From positions 114,625 through 178,624 of the forward strand of contig NZ_JAFCLS010000015.1 of the NCBI RefSeq assembly GCF_018131075.1: a stretch of DNA of 64,000 bases. Direction: 5' to 3'. The notes under the pieces were generated by a model. That model was not told the DNA's origin, ran no database searches, and saw only the letters and a list, made by a program, of their open reading frames with translations. The position numbers and the translations under genes were made by a program. Within the stretch, counting starts at the first letter, position 1. Each line of letters begins with the position of its first letter. The stretch comes from Bradyrhizobium sp. JYMT SZCCT0428 (GTDB taxonomy: Bacteria > Pseudomonadota > Alphaproteobacteria > Rhizobiales > Xanthobacteraceae). Positions 17,732 to 26,198 of this stretch are shown here, in pieces.

Positions 17732-18717
17732 AAACCCTCGGCGGCATCAGCTGGATCGTGTTGACCGCCATCCTCACTGCCTTGCTGCCAAGCCTGATTT
17801 CGTCCCGCGCCGATGCGCAGTCGGAATATATGCGCGGCGACCGGATGCCGTATGACGCGTTCGACCGGATGCCCAAGACCGATATCGAAATCGAAGGCAG
17901 CACCATCCATGTCGGATTTGCGCCCGGCGAGTTGGCGCTGCCGCGAGAAAAGGTGCTGGGTTGGGTCCGGATGTCGGCGAAGGCCGTCGCCACCTATTAT
18001 GGACGGTTTCCCGTCGAACAGCTGCGGCTGCTGCTGGTGCCGGTCGACGGCGCCCGCATTCGCGGCGGCACGACGTGGGGCTATCGCGGCGCCGCGATCC
18101 GCATTCCGCTCGGCCGCGATTCCACCGAAGAGGTTTTACGGCGCGACTGGGTGATGGTGCATGAAATGGTGCACACCGCCCTGCCCGATCTGAACCATCG
18201 CCATCCGTGGCTGTCCGAAGGTCTTGCCGTCTATATCGAGCCGGTAGCGCGGGTGCAGGCCGGGGACCTCACGGCAGCGGAGATCTGGCAGGCGATGATG
18301 CGCGACATGCCGAAGGGCCTGCCGCAGGCCGGCGATCAGGGCCTCGACAACACCGACACCTGGGGCCGGAGATATTGGGGCGGCGCGCTGTTCTGCCTGC
18401 TCGCGGACATCGAAATCCGCAAGCGAACGAATAATCGCCTCGGCCTGCAGGACGCCATGCGCGGCGTCCTCGCCGCGGGCGGCAATCATGAAAAGGATTG
18501 GCCGCTCGATCGCATTCTCTCCACCGCCGACAAGGCCGTCGGCGTCGACGTTCTGACCACGCTTCATGGCGAGATGGGTTCAAAGCCCGTGACGCCCGAT
18601 CTCGCGAGCTTGTGGCGCGACCTCGGCCTGAAGCCGCAGGGCGAAAGCCTCGAATTCGACGACGCAGCGCCGCTGGCGGCGATCCGCAAAGCCATCACTT
18701 CGCCGCGCCCGAAGTAG
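17728..18717 (+). CDS. Exported HExxH (gluzincin-like) metallopeptidase-like protein
   Basis: 329 residues. The signal segment runs through LPSLISSRADAQ; the catalytic signature is VMVHEMVHTALPDL (HEMVH near residue 148), followed by the Glu-containing helix LSEGLAVYIEP about 20 residues later, the gluzincin arrangement. The start ATG overlaps the bufC stop as ATGA, so it is coupled to the bufferin operon. The zinc-site motif is directly visible; proteolytic activity and any role in processing BufA are inference. Its presence in a buf operon is not something I know to be standard. Confidence 0.82.
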   Translation: MKTLGGISWIVLTAILTALLPSLISSRADAQSEYMRGDRMPYDAFDRMPKTDIEIEGSTIHVGFAPGELALPREKVLGWVRMSAKAVATYYGRFPVEQLRLLLVPVDGARIRGGTTWGYRGAAIRIPLGRDSTEEVLRRDWVMVHEMVHTALPDLNHRHPWLSEGLAVYIEPVARVQAGDLTAAEIWQAMMRDMPKGLPQAGDQGLDNTDTWGRRYWGGALFCLLADIEIRKRTNNRLGLQDAMRGVLAAGGNHEKDWPLDRILSTADKAVGVDVLTTLHGEMGSKPVTPDLASLWRDLGLKPQGESLEFDDAAPLAAIRKAITSPRPK

Positions 18718-18726
18718 CGCGGCCGG

Positions 18727-19113
18727 CTACGCCGTGCCCAGCGAAGGATGCTGCTTCAGCACGTCGTCACTGATCGATTTGGACTGGATGGCGCGAAACA
18801 GCGTTCGCGCGGTCGTGGTGTGATTGGCCTGGAGGCAGAGTTCGAGGATCTGGCGCACGGCGGTGTCACGCAACAGACCATCGGAAATCTTCATGGCAAT
18901 TTGCATAGCGGCTTTCGCGGCGCGCTCATAACGTTCGACTTCGGACTTGATTTTTGAACGGTCGGCAGCACCGCCGATCTTTTCCGCACTGCTGGCCGCG
19001 GAACGGCAGATTTCCCGTATCTTGTTCGCAGCCTGGAGATCGCCGACCGGCCCCTCGATGGGCTCGTCCCAGATCTCCTTGGGTGCGGGTGCGTCCTTTT
19101 TGAACCATTGCAT
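18727..19113 (-). CDS. Hypothetical protein, helical
   Basis: 128 residues beginning MQWFKKDAPAPKEIWDEP. No signal peptide or membrane segment; mostly predicted helical with a middle rich in Ala, Lys and Glu (RSKIKSEVERYERAAKAA) and a C-terminal LELCLQANHTTTARTLFRAI. It is convergent with the metallopeptidase, whose stop lies 10 bp away. I do not recognise the family. Codon use matches its neighbours and the frame is clean, so it is probably a real gene. Confidence 0.62.
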   Translation of the reverse strand: MQWFKKDAPAPKEIWDEPIEGPVGDLQAANKIREICRSAASSAEKIGGAADRSKIKSEVERYERAAKAAMQIAMKISDGLLRDTAVRQILELCLQANHTTTARTLFRAIQSKSISDDVLKQHPSLGTA

Positions 19114-19281
19114 GGTATCAACAGCCAGCGCGTTTGCAGGACAAACAATGCGATCGTGCGATCAGCGGCCGCATTCTCATCCGGGAAAATCAATCGGTGG
19201 TGACATTCCGGCAACAGAGGTTTGCAAATCCGGTTCGTTGCTTGTGGTGTGCAGCCGGCCTCCATGATCTCGGGCGACCAT

Positions 19282-20682
19282 CTACGACGGTCGCCTTGGT
19301 CCGATCGCCTCGAACTGCGCCTTCTGTTCATCGTCCAGCGTGGCGTAAAAATCCTCAAGCGCAGCGCGCACCTGCTTGACGGCTTGCAGCATGGTATCGA
19401 GCCGCTTGGCGATGGCGGCGAACCGCGCTGGCGGCGTCATCACGTCGCCCGGCTGACAGGCCGCCTTCAATGTCTCGGCAGCCTCGGCGCTGGTATCCTG
19501 TAGCACTTGCAGGGCGGAGCGCTGGGTCTCGCTCGGACGCAACCTGGTTTCGATCTCGCTGGCGGGCCATGCCAAGGCGGCAGACTGCGTCACGCCACAG
19601 CCCTGTGCAGTCCCTTGCGCAGGCACCTGGACAGATTGGCTCCTCGCATTGTTGGCCACGGATATGCTGCGCTGGTCCTGCGCGAGCGCGTTGAAGCGGG
19701 CCTTCTGCTCGTCGTCCAGCATTCCGTAGAATTTCTCCAGCGGTGGCCGCACCGTCGCGACCGCCGAAATCATCGCCTCGATCCGCTGCTGCATGGCGCT
19801 GAGCCGGCCCGGCGCCGTCAATACGATTTGCGACGGGCATGCCGCACGAATGTTCTGCGCAGCCGCGATCGATGCGTTGCCGAGTTCGTCGAGCGCGCCA
19901 AATTGCGTTTCGGTCGGCAGAACGGTGAGCTGGATTTGATCGATCGGCAGGCCGGCGATGGCGCGCCTGTCGTCACCGCACATTTGCGCCAGCGGAGCGG
20001 GCCCACGATGTCTGCGGCCGGACGGCCGCTGTTCCAGATAGCCCGTCAAAGCATCGTAGCCATACGGCGCGAATATTCCCGCGTAAATGTCAGTGTAGCC
20101 GTAGTCCCAGAAGCCGATGCGGTCTCCCCAGATCGTGTAGTCGTAGATGTCGTGATAGGCGAACGGCCAGAACAGCGGACCAACCCACCCATAGCCGCCA
20201 TTACCGTGTTGCCACCACCCGCCTCCGCCACGGCCCTGATGCCAGCCCGCGACGGCGAGACCGGCGGCGATCTGTGCCCGCGCCGCGGGATTGCTGAGCA
20301 GACGCCCGCCACGCAACCCGCCGGCGCGCGACAGCGAATTCATCGCATGGCGGAAGTTTCCGGATCGTACCGAGGCGTTGCGGATCTGGCTGAGATTCGG
20401 GCCGCTGCGCCCGGCAAAGCCGTGATGGCCGCGAAAGCCGCCGCGCGAATACGAACGGGATATGGCGAACTTGCCGCCGCCGTGGTGACCACGAAAATGA
20501 CGGTGATGCCCGCCGAAATGCCCGTGCCCGCCACCGTGGGCCCGGCCATGGTGACCCCCGCCATGCCCGTGGCCATGACCGCCGCCGTGGCCCCCACCGT
20601 GACCTCCGCCCTTGCCGATCGCCATGCTCGAAAGCAGGGCCGCCAGAACAAAGACCACAATTCCGATTGCCGGTTTGGACAT
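19282..20682 (-). CDS. Spy/CpxP-like LTXXQ protein with Gly-His-rich N terminus
   Basis: 466 residues. A signal peptide (MSKPAIGIVVFVLAALLSSM) is followed by a strikingly Gly/His-rich stretch (residues about 24-75, GHGGGHG repeats), a Gly-Tyr-Trp-rich linker, and two tandem helical LTXXQ-type domains, each ending FYGMLDDEQKARFNAL or FYATLDDEQKAQFEAI. The family contains periplasmic chaperones and metal-stress proteins; the His-rich region could bind metal. The start ATG has GGGAG six bases upstream. A second gene of the same plan lies at 37815-39784. Confidence 0.82.
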   Translation of the reverse strand: MSKPAIGIVVFVLAALLSSMAIGKGGGHGGGHGGGHGHGHGGGHHGRAHGGGHGHFGGHHRHFRGHHGGGKFAISRSYSRGGFRGHHGFAGRSGPNLSQIRNASVRSGNFRHAMNSLSRAGGLRGGRLLSNPAARAQIAAGLAVAGWHQGRGGGGWWQHGNGGYGWVGPLFWPFAYHDIYDYTIWGDRIGFWDYGYTDIYAGIFAPYGYDALTGYLEQRPSGRRHRGPAPLAQMCGDDRRAIAGLPIDQIQLTVLPTETQFGALDELGNASIAAAQNIRAACPSQIVLTAPGRLSAMQQRIEAMISAVATVRPPLEKFYGMLDDEQKARFNALAQDQRSISVANNARSQSVQVPAQGTAQGCGVTQSAALAWPASEIETRLRPSETQRSALQVLQDTSAEAAETLKAACQPGDVMTPPARFAAIAKRLDTMLQAVKQVRAALEDFYATLDDEQKAQFEAIGPRRPS

Positions 20683-20813
20683 GGCACGCTCCCTTGCGCC
20701 AATCGCTCACGTTTGCGGCAACAGACTGACGCCGACAGGGAGCAAAAGTTCCACTTGCGAGGTGGCAAGTGGACGAGCCTTCAGGGAATTCGCGAGAGAA
20801 GTTGCGCCCGGCC

Positions 20814-22232
20814 CTAAACCGCCGGCACGATCTTCCCGGGATTGAAGATGTTTTGCGGATCGAGCGCCTTCTTCAGCGCGCGCATGGCGTCGATCGCCTC
20901 ATCACCGAGTTCGGCCTTCAAATATTTTTGTTTGCCCTGCCCGATGCCGTGTTCGCCGGTGCAGGTGCCGCCCATCGCCTGCGCGCGCTCGACCAGGCGG
21001 TGCATGAAATCCTCGCCGCGGGCCATCTCGTCGGCATTGTCGACGTCGCAGACCAGCGAGCAGTGGAAATTGCCGTCGCCGACATGGCCGACGATCGGCG
21101 ACAGCAGATTGAGCCGCTTCAAATCTTCTTCGGTCTCGGTGACGCAATCGGCCAGCCGCGAAATCGGCACGCAGACGTCGGTGGCGACAACGCCGGCGCC
21201 GGGGCGCAGCGCCTTCACCGACCAATAGGCGTCGTGCCGCGCCTGCCAGAGTTTGGTGCGGTCCTCCGGCTTGGTGGTCCAGGTGAAATCACCGCCGCCA
21301 CATTCGCCGGCGATTTCCTTGAAATTCTTCGACTGCTCCGCGACCTCATTGGCGCTGCCGTGGAATTCGAGCAGCAGCAGCGGCGTCTCCGGCAGCGTCA
21401 GTTTCGAATAGGAATTGCAGGCGCGCACCTGCTCGGCGTTGAGCAGTTCGATGCGCGCGACGGGTATGCCGGTTTGAATTGCAAGGATCGTCGCCTGGCA
21501 GGCGCCGCGCACCGTCTCGAACGAACAGGCGGCGGCCGCGATCGTCTCCGGAATGCCGCGCAGCTTGATCGTGAGTTCGGAGATGATGCCGAGCGTGCCC
21601 TCGGCGCCGACGAACAGATGCGTCAGATCATAGCCGGCGGAGGATTTCTTGGCCCGCGTGCCCGTGGTGATGATCTCGCCGTCGCCGCGCACGACTTTCA
21701 GCGCCAGCACATTGTCGCGCATGGTGCCGTAACGCACCGCGTTGGTGCCAGAGGCGCGGGTCGAGGCCATGCCGCCAAGCGAGGCGTCGGCGCCGGGATC
21801 GATCGGGAAGAACACGCCCTGGTCGCGCAAATGCTCGTTCAGTGCCTTGCGGGTCACGCCGGGCTGGATCACGCAGTCGAGGTCGTCGGCATGGACTGCC
21901 AGCACCTTATTCATGTCGTGCAGATCGATGCAGATGCCGCCGGCCGGCGCGTTGACCTGCCCCTCCAGCGAGGTGCCGGTGCCGAACGCAATCACGGGAA
22001 CGGTATGCTTGGCGCAGATCCGCACCACATCCTGGATATCGCCGGTTTCCTGCGCCATCACGACAGCGTCGGGCGGCTGGGTCGGCAGCCAGGTGGTGGT
22101 ATGGGCATGCTGTTCCCGCACGGCCTGCGAGGTAATCAGCCGGTTGCCGAACCGCGCCGCCAGCGCCTCAACGGCGCTTGCCAGCGCCTGCGGTTCCGGC
22201 CGCTTCTCATTGCCCGATATCGTCATCGCCAC
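20814..22232 (-). CDS. FAD-linked oxidase (D-lactate dehydrogenase / glycolate oxidase GlcD type)
   Basis: 472 residues. The FAD-binding_4 domain shows VIAFGTGTSLEGQVNAPAGG and the later DPGADASLGGMASTRASGTN; the C-terminal FAD-oxidase domain has GHVGDGNFHCSLV and ends TGEHGIGQGKQKYLKAELG. This family oxidises D-2-hydroxy acids such as D-lactate. A GTG start at 22232 is chosen because GGAGGA sits 7 nt before it; an ATG six bases later is possible. It is divergent from the thioesterase. The exact substrate is not determined by sequence. Confidence 0.93.
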   Translation of the reverse strand: MAMTISGNEKRPEPQALASAVEALAARFGNRLITSQAVREQHAHTTTWLPTQPPDAVVMAQETGDIQDVVRICAKHTVPVIAFGTGTSLEGQVNAPAGGICIDLHDMNKVLAVHADDLDCVIQPGVTRKALNEHLRDQGVFFPIDPGADASLGGMASTRASGTNAVRYGTMRDNVLALKVVRGDGEIITTGTRAKKSSAGYDLTHLFVGAEGTLGIISELTIKLRGIPETIAAAACSFETVRGACQATILAIQTGIPVARIELLNAEQVRACNSYSKLTLPETPLLLLEFHGSANEVAEQSKNFKEIAGECGGGDFTWTTKPEDRTKLWQARHDAYWSVKALRPGAGVVATDVCVPISRLADCVTETEEDLKRLNLLSPIVGHVGDGNFHCSLVCDVDNADEMARGEDFMHRLVERAQAMGGTCTGEHGIGQGKQKYLKAELGDEAIDAMRALKKALDPQNIFNPGKIVPAV

Positions 22233-22311
22233 GCAAAATTCCTCCCGGCTTTGAGCGGACCGTGGCAAAGGATATATGAGGGGTCAAGAGCGATCGGCCA
22301 AACAGGGATGG

Positions 22312-22839
22312 ATGATGACTTCAGCTTCAGCCGCCAAAAACAAGCTATCCGACTTGCCCCTGCCTTCAGCACCGTTCCTGTCGTCGGTGATGCAGATCGA
22401 GCCGCAATGGATCGATTACAACGGCCATCTCAACATGGCCTATTACAACGTGATGATGGACCGCGCGATCGACGAAATGTGGCTGCATCTCGGGATAGGG
22501 CCCACTTACAGGAAGGAACGCGACGGCTCGACCTTCACCGCCGAATGCCATGTGCGCTATTTGCGCGAGATTCACCTCGGCGATCCCGTGCAGGTCACGG
22601 TCTATCTGCTCGCGGCCGACGAGAAGCGCATTCATACGTTTGAAGAGCTGCGCCATGCCGCCGAGGGCTGGATCTCCGCGACTTCGGAGAACATGACCAT
22701 TCACATCGACATGAACGCACGAAAGACCGCGCCGTTTCCGCCTGATATCCGCGCCCGCGTCCAGGCGGTGGTGGAGAGCCATGCGGCCATTCCACGTCCC
22801 GAGGGCACCGGCCGAAAGGTGGCGATGCCCTCGAAATAG
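22312..22839 (+). CDS. Thioesterase, hot-dog fold (4-hydroxybenzoyl-CoA thioesterase-like)
   Basis: 175 residues with the hot-dog signature IDYNGHLNMAYYNVMMDRA, where Asp and His-Leu-Asn lie in the catalytic turn, followed by CHVRYLREIHLGDPV. Such proteins hydrolyse small acyl-CoA thioesters. Three in-frame starts exist (22276, 22312, 22315); AGGG at 22304 best serves the ATG pair. It is divergent from the FAD-linked oxidase. The acyl group cannot be deduced. Confidence 0.88.
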   Translation: MMTSASAAKNKLSDLPLPSAPFLSSVMQIEPQWIDYNGHLNMAYYNVMMDRAIDEMWLHLGIGPTYRKERDGSTFTAECHVRYLREIHLGDPVQVTVYLLAADEKRIHTFEELRHAAEGWISATSENMTIHIDMNARKTAPFPPDIRARVQAVVESHAAIPRPEGTGRKVAMPSK

Positions 22840-22861
22840 CGCTTGAAACTAACGGTTGCGG

Positions 22862-23035
22862 CTAGACCCGCGTCCGTCCACGCACCAGGCCTACCACCGC
22901 CGAGACCAGGAACAGGATGATGGCGATGAAGAAGATCGCCTTGGCGATTTCGACGGAGGCGCCGGCGATGCCACCGAAGCCCAAAATACCTGCGATCAAT
23001 GCGACGACCAGAAACGTAACGACCCAGCTCAGCAT
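22862..23035 (-). CDS. DUF1328 small membrane protein (YtjA-like)
   Basis: 57 residues, almost entirely two hydrophobic helices: MLSWVVTFLVVALIAGILGF, then a Gly-rich turn GGIAGAS, then AKAIFFIAIILFLVSAVVGL and a basic tail VRGRTRV. This matches the DUF1328 family of tiny inner-membrane proteins of unknown function. AGAGGTGG lies just upstream of the ATG. It is convergent with the thioesterase gene, whose stop lies 22 bp away. Confidence 0.9.
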   Translation of the reverse strand: MLSWVVTFLVVALIAGILGFGGIAGASVEIAKAIFFIAIILFLVSAVVGLVRGRTRV

Positions 23036-23290
23036 GACACCACCTCTGTTTGGTTGCGATCGGCGCGGCTAAGAGGATCGCGCCAGCTCATGCCAAAACA
23101 ATCCGTCCCGGAAGCGATGGTTCCTGGGTGCGAAACCGGGAAATTTTCGGAATTGGCGGAACAAAATCGCGAGCGGCCCGGCGGAAAGTTGTCCCGGGAT
23201 AACAGCAGCAACTGAAGCGCACGCCCGGTCCGGGTGTGCGAACCGGGCGAGAAATACTCAGGCAGAAGCAGGCCTTCCTTCGGGGTCCGG

Positions 23291-24673
23291 TCAAACTTCC
23301 TGATAGTCGGCGGGAGAGACCCGGACGAATCCGCCAACGCGCAGCGACTCCGGCTCGACTTCATCCGCGACGGCGTCCGGGGCTTTGAGGGCGGTCGACC
23401 AATCGTTCTCGAAAATCTTCGTGAAATAATCGCAGATGCCCGAATGAGATAGCCATATGCCGGCTTCGCGGTTCTTCGAGACCGCCGAGTCGGACCAATT
23501 TTGCGAACTGACGAGAACATTCTGGCCGTCGACCAGAATCATCTTGTTGTGACAGTGCACGAAGCGCGACGTATCGATGTAGCGAATGTTCTTGCCGAGA
23601 ACGAGCCCAAACTCCCTCTTGAGGAGCGCGAGGTTTTCCTTTTCCTTCGGCAGATCTCTCTTGCTGAAAACCTTCCCGAGAATAATGCGGATATCGAGCC
23701 TTCCGGCTTCCTCGCGCGCTTCCTTGATTGCCGCAAGCAGCTCGGAAATATCAGGCTGCTTGCCACGGATGTATTGCTGCTCGATCAGGATGGATTTTTT
23801 CGCGGCCCGCAACTTGTCCGGCATCACTTTCATGTAGTTGTCAGGACTGAGGATCGGCTGGATCTCGAGCGGCTTGGTCAGCTTGAAGGTCTTGCTAGGA
23901 AACAATTTGGCCGGAATCCGGGTAGGCGCCTTTTCGATCAGGAACGCGTTGGCGGCTTCGACGGCCCGTGCCACCGCCTCCGGACCGGTCAGTTCGAGGG
24001 CCATGTCGCTTTCGAGAATGCGCGTGAAGAACTTGGAAAGCTTCTTGGAGCGGATGGCAAGACCGGTATCGCGGTTGCCCGGCCGGAAGTGCGCGCGATC
24101 GCCCCCATCCTTCACGTTCAGGGGGATGCTGTGGTTGCTGTAGTTGCCGCTCTGAACGATGCACCATTCCCCATCGATGACGATCACCTTCTCATGAGAG
24201 GAACTGAAATAACTGACGCGATGGCTCGCGCATGAAGGCGCCGGCACGCCATCTACCCCGGAATCGTTCAGATCATCGAAAAACTTCTGTTCGTCCTTGC
24301 TGTCGATGTCGAGCATCAGCTTGACCTTGACGCCGCGCTCAAGCGCGTCCAGCACAAGTTGTTTGACGTGCTCGGCGGAGAAATCATAGATGCCAATCAG
24401 GATCTTCTTCTTGGCATTGTCGAACAGCTTCTTGGTCGCCGCGAACGTCGAATCCGGCGAGCAAAAGGCGATAATCTCCTGATCCACATCAACCGCGGGG
24501 ACCGTTATTTCCTTGTAGTCCTGGAGGCGGCAGTTGCGCGGAACCATCTCCGGCATGAAGACCTCGGTCCGCGCAGGCTTGATGCCGTCATCGGCGCGAC
24601 GGACGCTCTCCGACTCGGCGAGAAATGGCCCACGATGTCTGAGCATGGATTGGCGCAGCACAAAACTTGGCAT
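23291..24673 (-). CDS. Phospholipase D-like protein with two HKD motifs
   Basis: 460 residues with two PLD half-domains. The first HxK motif is SSSHEKVIVIDGEW (about residue 190), the second HCHNKMILVDGQNVLVSSQNW (about 385); each is followed by the Asn/Ser-containing strand typical of the superfamily. PLDs act through a phospho-His intermediate on phospholipids or nucleic acids; the sequence does not tell which. There is no signal peptide, so a cytoplasmic role such as nuclease or membrane-damaging effector is plausible. It is the last gene of a tight operon with a small protein and a trypsin-like protease; the region is visibly less GC-rich than its surroundings. Confidence 0.88.
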   Translation of the reverse strand: MPSFVLRQSMLRHRGPFLAESESVRRADDGIKPARTEVFMPEMVPRNCRLQDYKEITVPAVDVDQEIIAFCSPDSTFAATKKLFDNAKKKILIGIYDFSAEHVKQLVLDALERGVKVKLMLDIDSKDEQKFFDDLNDSGVDGVPAPSCASHRVSYFSSSHEKVIVIDGEWCIVQSGNYSNHSIPLNVKDGGDRAHFRPGNRDTGLAIRSKKLSKFFTRILESDMALELTGPEAVARAVEAANAFLIEKAPTRIPAKLFPSKTFKLTKPLEIQPILSPDNYMKVMPDKLRAAKKSILIEQQYIRGKQPDISELLAAIKEAREEAGRLDIRIILGKVFSKRDLPKEKENLALLKREFGLVLGKNIRYIDTSRFVHCHNKMILVDGQNVLVSSQNWSDSAVSKNREAGIWLSHSGICDYFTKIFENDWSTALKAPDAVADEVEPESLRVGGFVRVSPADYQEV

Positions 24674-24715
24674 TTGATCACCCCATTTTTGCGAAATTTA
24701 TTACGGTCTGGAAAT

Positions 24716-24952
24716 TTATTCCGGCCTGAAAGGCTCGCTCTTGACGGTCACGAGAGGGACATCGACATCGCCCTGATGCGTCGTGACGGTGAGCGTGGAA
24801 GGCAGCTTCGCTTTCGCTTTGGGGGCGACATGACAGACGACGACCCAGCCGCTCTTGCCGCGATCCTCCACGCCAACGGCGTGGACGCCGCGCTTCAGCA
24901 AATCCCGACTGTTTTGCTCGCGGGCCTTGTTGGCCTGATCCTCGTTCGCCAT
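24716..24952 (-). CDS. Small protein resembling the protease's N-terminal domain
   Basis: 78 residues. After a charged N terminus (MANEDQANKAREQNSRDLL) it shows GVHAVGVEDRGKSGWVVVCH, then AKAKLPSTLTV and GDVDVPLVTVKSEPF. The order of these elements (VxAVGV, a beta strand, KxKLP, V.V) parallels residues about 45-110 of the adjacent protease (NIVAIGISQKIS, ELGVCFYVEKKL, MIPPVL). It may therefore be a stand-alone copy of that N-terminal domain. It lies 27 bp after the protease stop and 42 bp before the PLD gene. No known function. Confidence 0.72.
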   Translation of the reverse strand: MANEDQANKAREQNSRDLLKRGVHAVGVEDRGKSGWVVVCHVAPKAKAKLPSTLTVTTHQGDVDVPLVTVKSEPFRPE

Positions 24953-24979
24953 TTTTTGTCCGCATGGCCGGCCCGCTTC

Positions 24980-25966
24980 TCATGCTGCCACGAAGCGGAA
25001 CTTTAGCGCCTTAACGACTTCGGCGATGGGGTTGAAGATACTCGCGATGGGTGACCCGGCAAAGTGCAAACCGACAATTTTTTTGCTTGTCTTGTCGACG
25101 ATCAGCGCACCGGAGTCGCCGCCCTTGGAATAATGCGAACATTTCACCTGATCCAGGAAGCCGACCTGGCCGACTCCCTGATAGGGCAGCACGATCCTGA
25201 AGTGGACGTCCTGAACTTCGCCCTCCGTGTCTCCGGACGTCCGTCCGCGCGTCACGATCTTCATGCCGCGAACGGGAACCGTCGTCGCAAGTGGGGCTTT
25301 CGTTCCGCGGATCGAGAAATCTATCTTTTCGAGGAAGTCTTCATCGATCTCGGCTAGAGCCGCGTCAACGCGGTTCAGAAAATCGTCGCCAGTCTTGAAT
25401 TTCAGGAAGGCGGACAGGGTGGCGATGACCTGATCTCTCCCGCCATTGTCCAACTTGCCGGGGAAAATGATCTTGTCGCCGACCTTCCCCAACCCGCTCC
25501 TGGCAAGCACGTGCGAATTACTCAGCACGAACAGCTTTTTTCCCTTCTTGACGATGGCGCCCAGGGTTCCCGTATCTATCGAACTTCCGACGCTGAACCC
25601 GCTGAGCAGCGGCGACTTCCGCTTGTTGATCTGGGGGCGAACCTTGCCGATCTGTTGAACATCCGTGAATACCGCCTTGCGATCCGCCACGCTCAGGACG
25701 GGCGGAATCATCTTGTTGTTTTTCATTTTGCTCCTGGCGAGCTTCTTTTCGACATAGAAACAGACGCCAAGTTCGCCGGTATTCTCTTTCTCGGATATCT
25801 TCTGGGAGATACCGATGGCGACAATGTTCGGGTCTTCGAAGATGGTGCGCACTCGCCGCACTTCCCTCGTTTCGACGCCGCTCAGGGATTCCAGCTTGAG
25901 GGCTTTCTCGCCGCTGACCAGATCAAGCGCATCGACCAGTTCCTTTGGCGTATCACCCTTGGCCAT
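24980..25966 (-). CDS. Trypsin-like serine protease (Nal1/S1-like fold)
   Basis: 328 residues. The N-terminal region (1-110) carries a VAIGISQKIS beta motif. The chymotrypsin-fold domain shows FVLSNSHVLA with the catalytic His (about 160), an Asp candidate in NRVDAALAEID, and the nucleophile motif SKGGDSGALIVD followed by IVGLHFAGSP. There is no signal peptide. The start is the ATG at 25966 with GGGGAGGGCGAT upstream; an upstream TTG at 26032 lacks this. It is the first gene of the three-gene operon with the small domain protein and PLD. An activated-protease plus PLD arrangement would suit a defence or conflict role, but that is inference. Confidence 0.86.
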   Translation of the reverse strand: MAKGDTPKELVDALDLVSGEKALKLESLSGVETREVRRVRTIFEDPNIVAIGISQKISEKENTGELGVCFYVEKKLARSKMKNNKMIPPVLSVADRKAVFTDVQQIGKVRPQINKRKSPLLSGFSVGSSIDTGTLGAIVKKGKKLFVLSNSHVLARSGLGKVGDKIIFPGKLDNGGRDQVIATLSAFLKFKTGDDFLNRVDAALAEIDEDFLEKIDFSIRGTKAPLATTVPVRGMKIVTRGRTSGDTEGEVQDVHFRIVLPYQGVGQVGFLDQVKCSHYSKGGDSGALIVDKTSKKIVGLHFAGSPIASIFNPIAEVVKALKFRFVAA

Positions 25967-26198
25967 ATCGCCCTCCCCTGAAGATGCAAACTTTAAGTGA
26001 GCAATTTTGAGTTGAAATATGCGTTTTGGCAAGCCCGCCCGCGGGGCAAACGCACGAATTCTGGAGATATAATTGCAGCTTCACTTGGCTTCCGGCCGCG
26101 TTCGTGGCACGCCGAAATTGGCATTTACCGGCCATGTCCCCTCGCAAATTGATCATGCGAGTGCCATCTTATTCCGTTGAGAATCAGGAACATGCTCA

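Noticed and set aside
19507..20817. 436-codon rightward frame
   Set aside because: Antisense shadow of the Spy-like gene, caused by high third-position GC.
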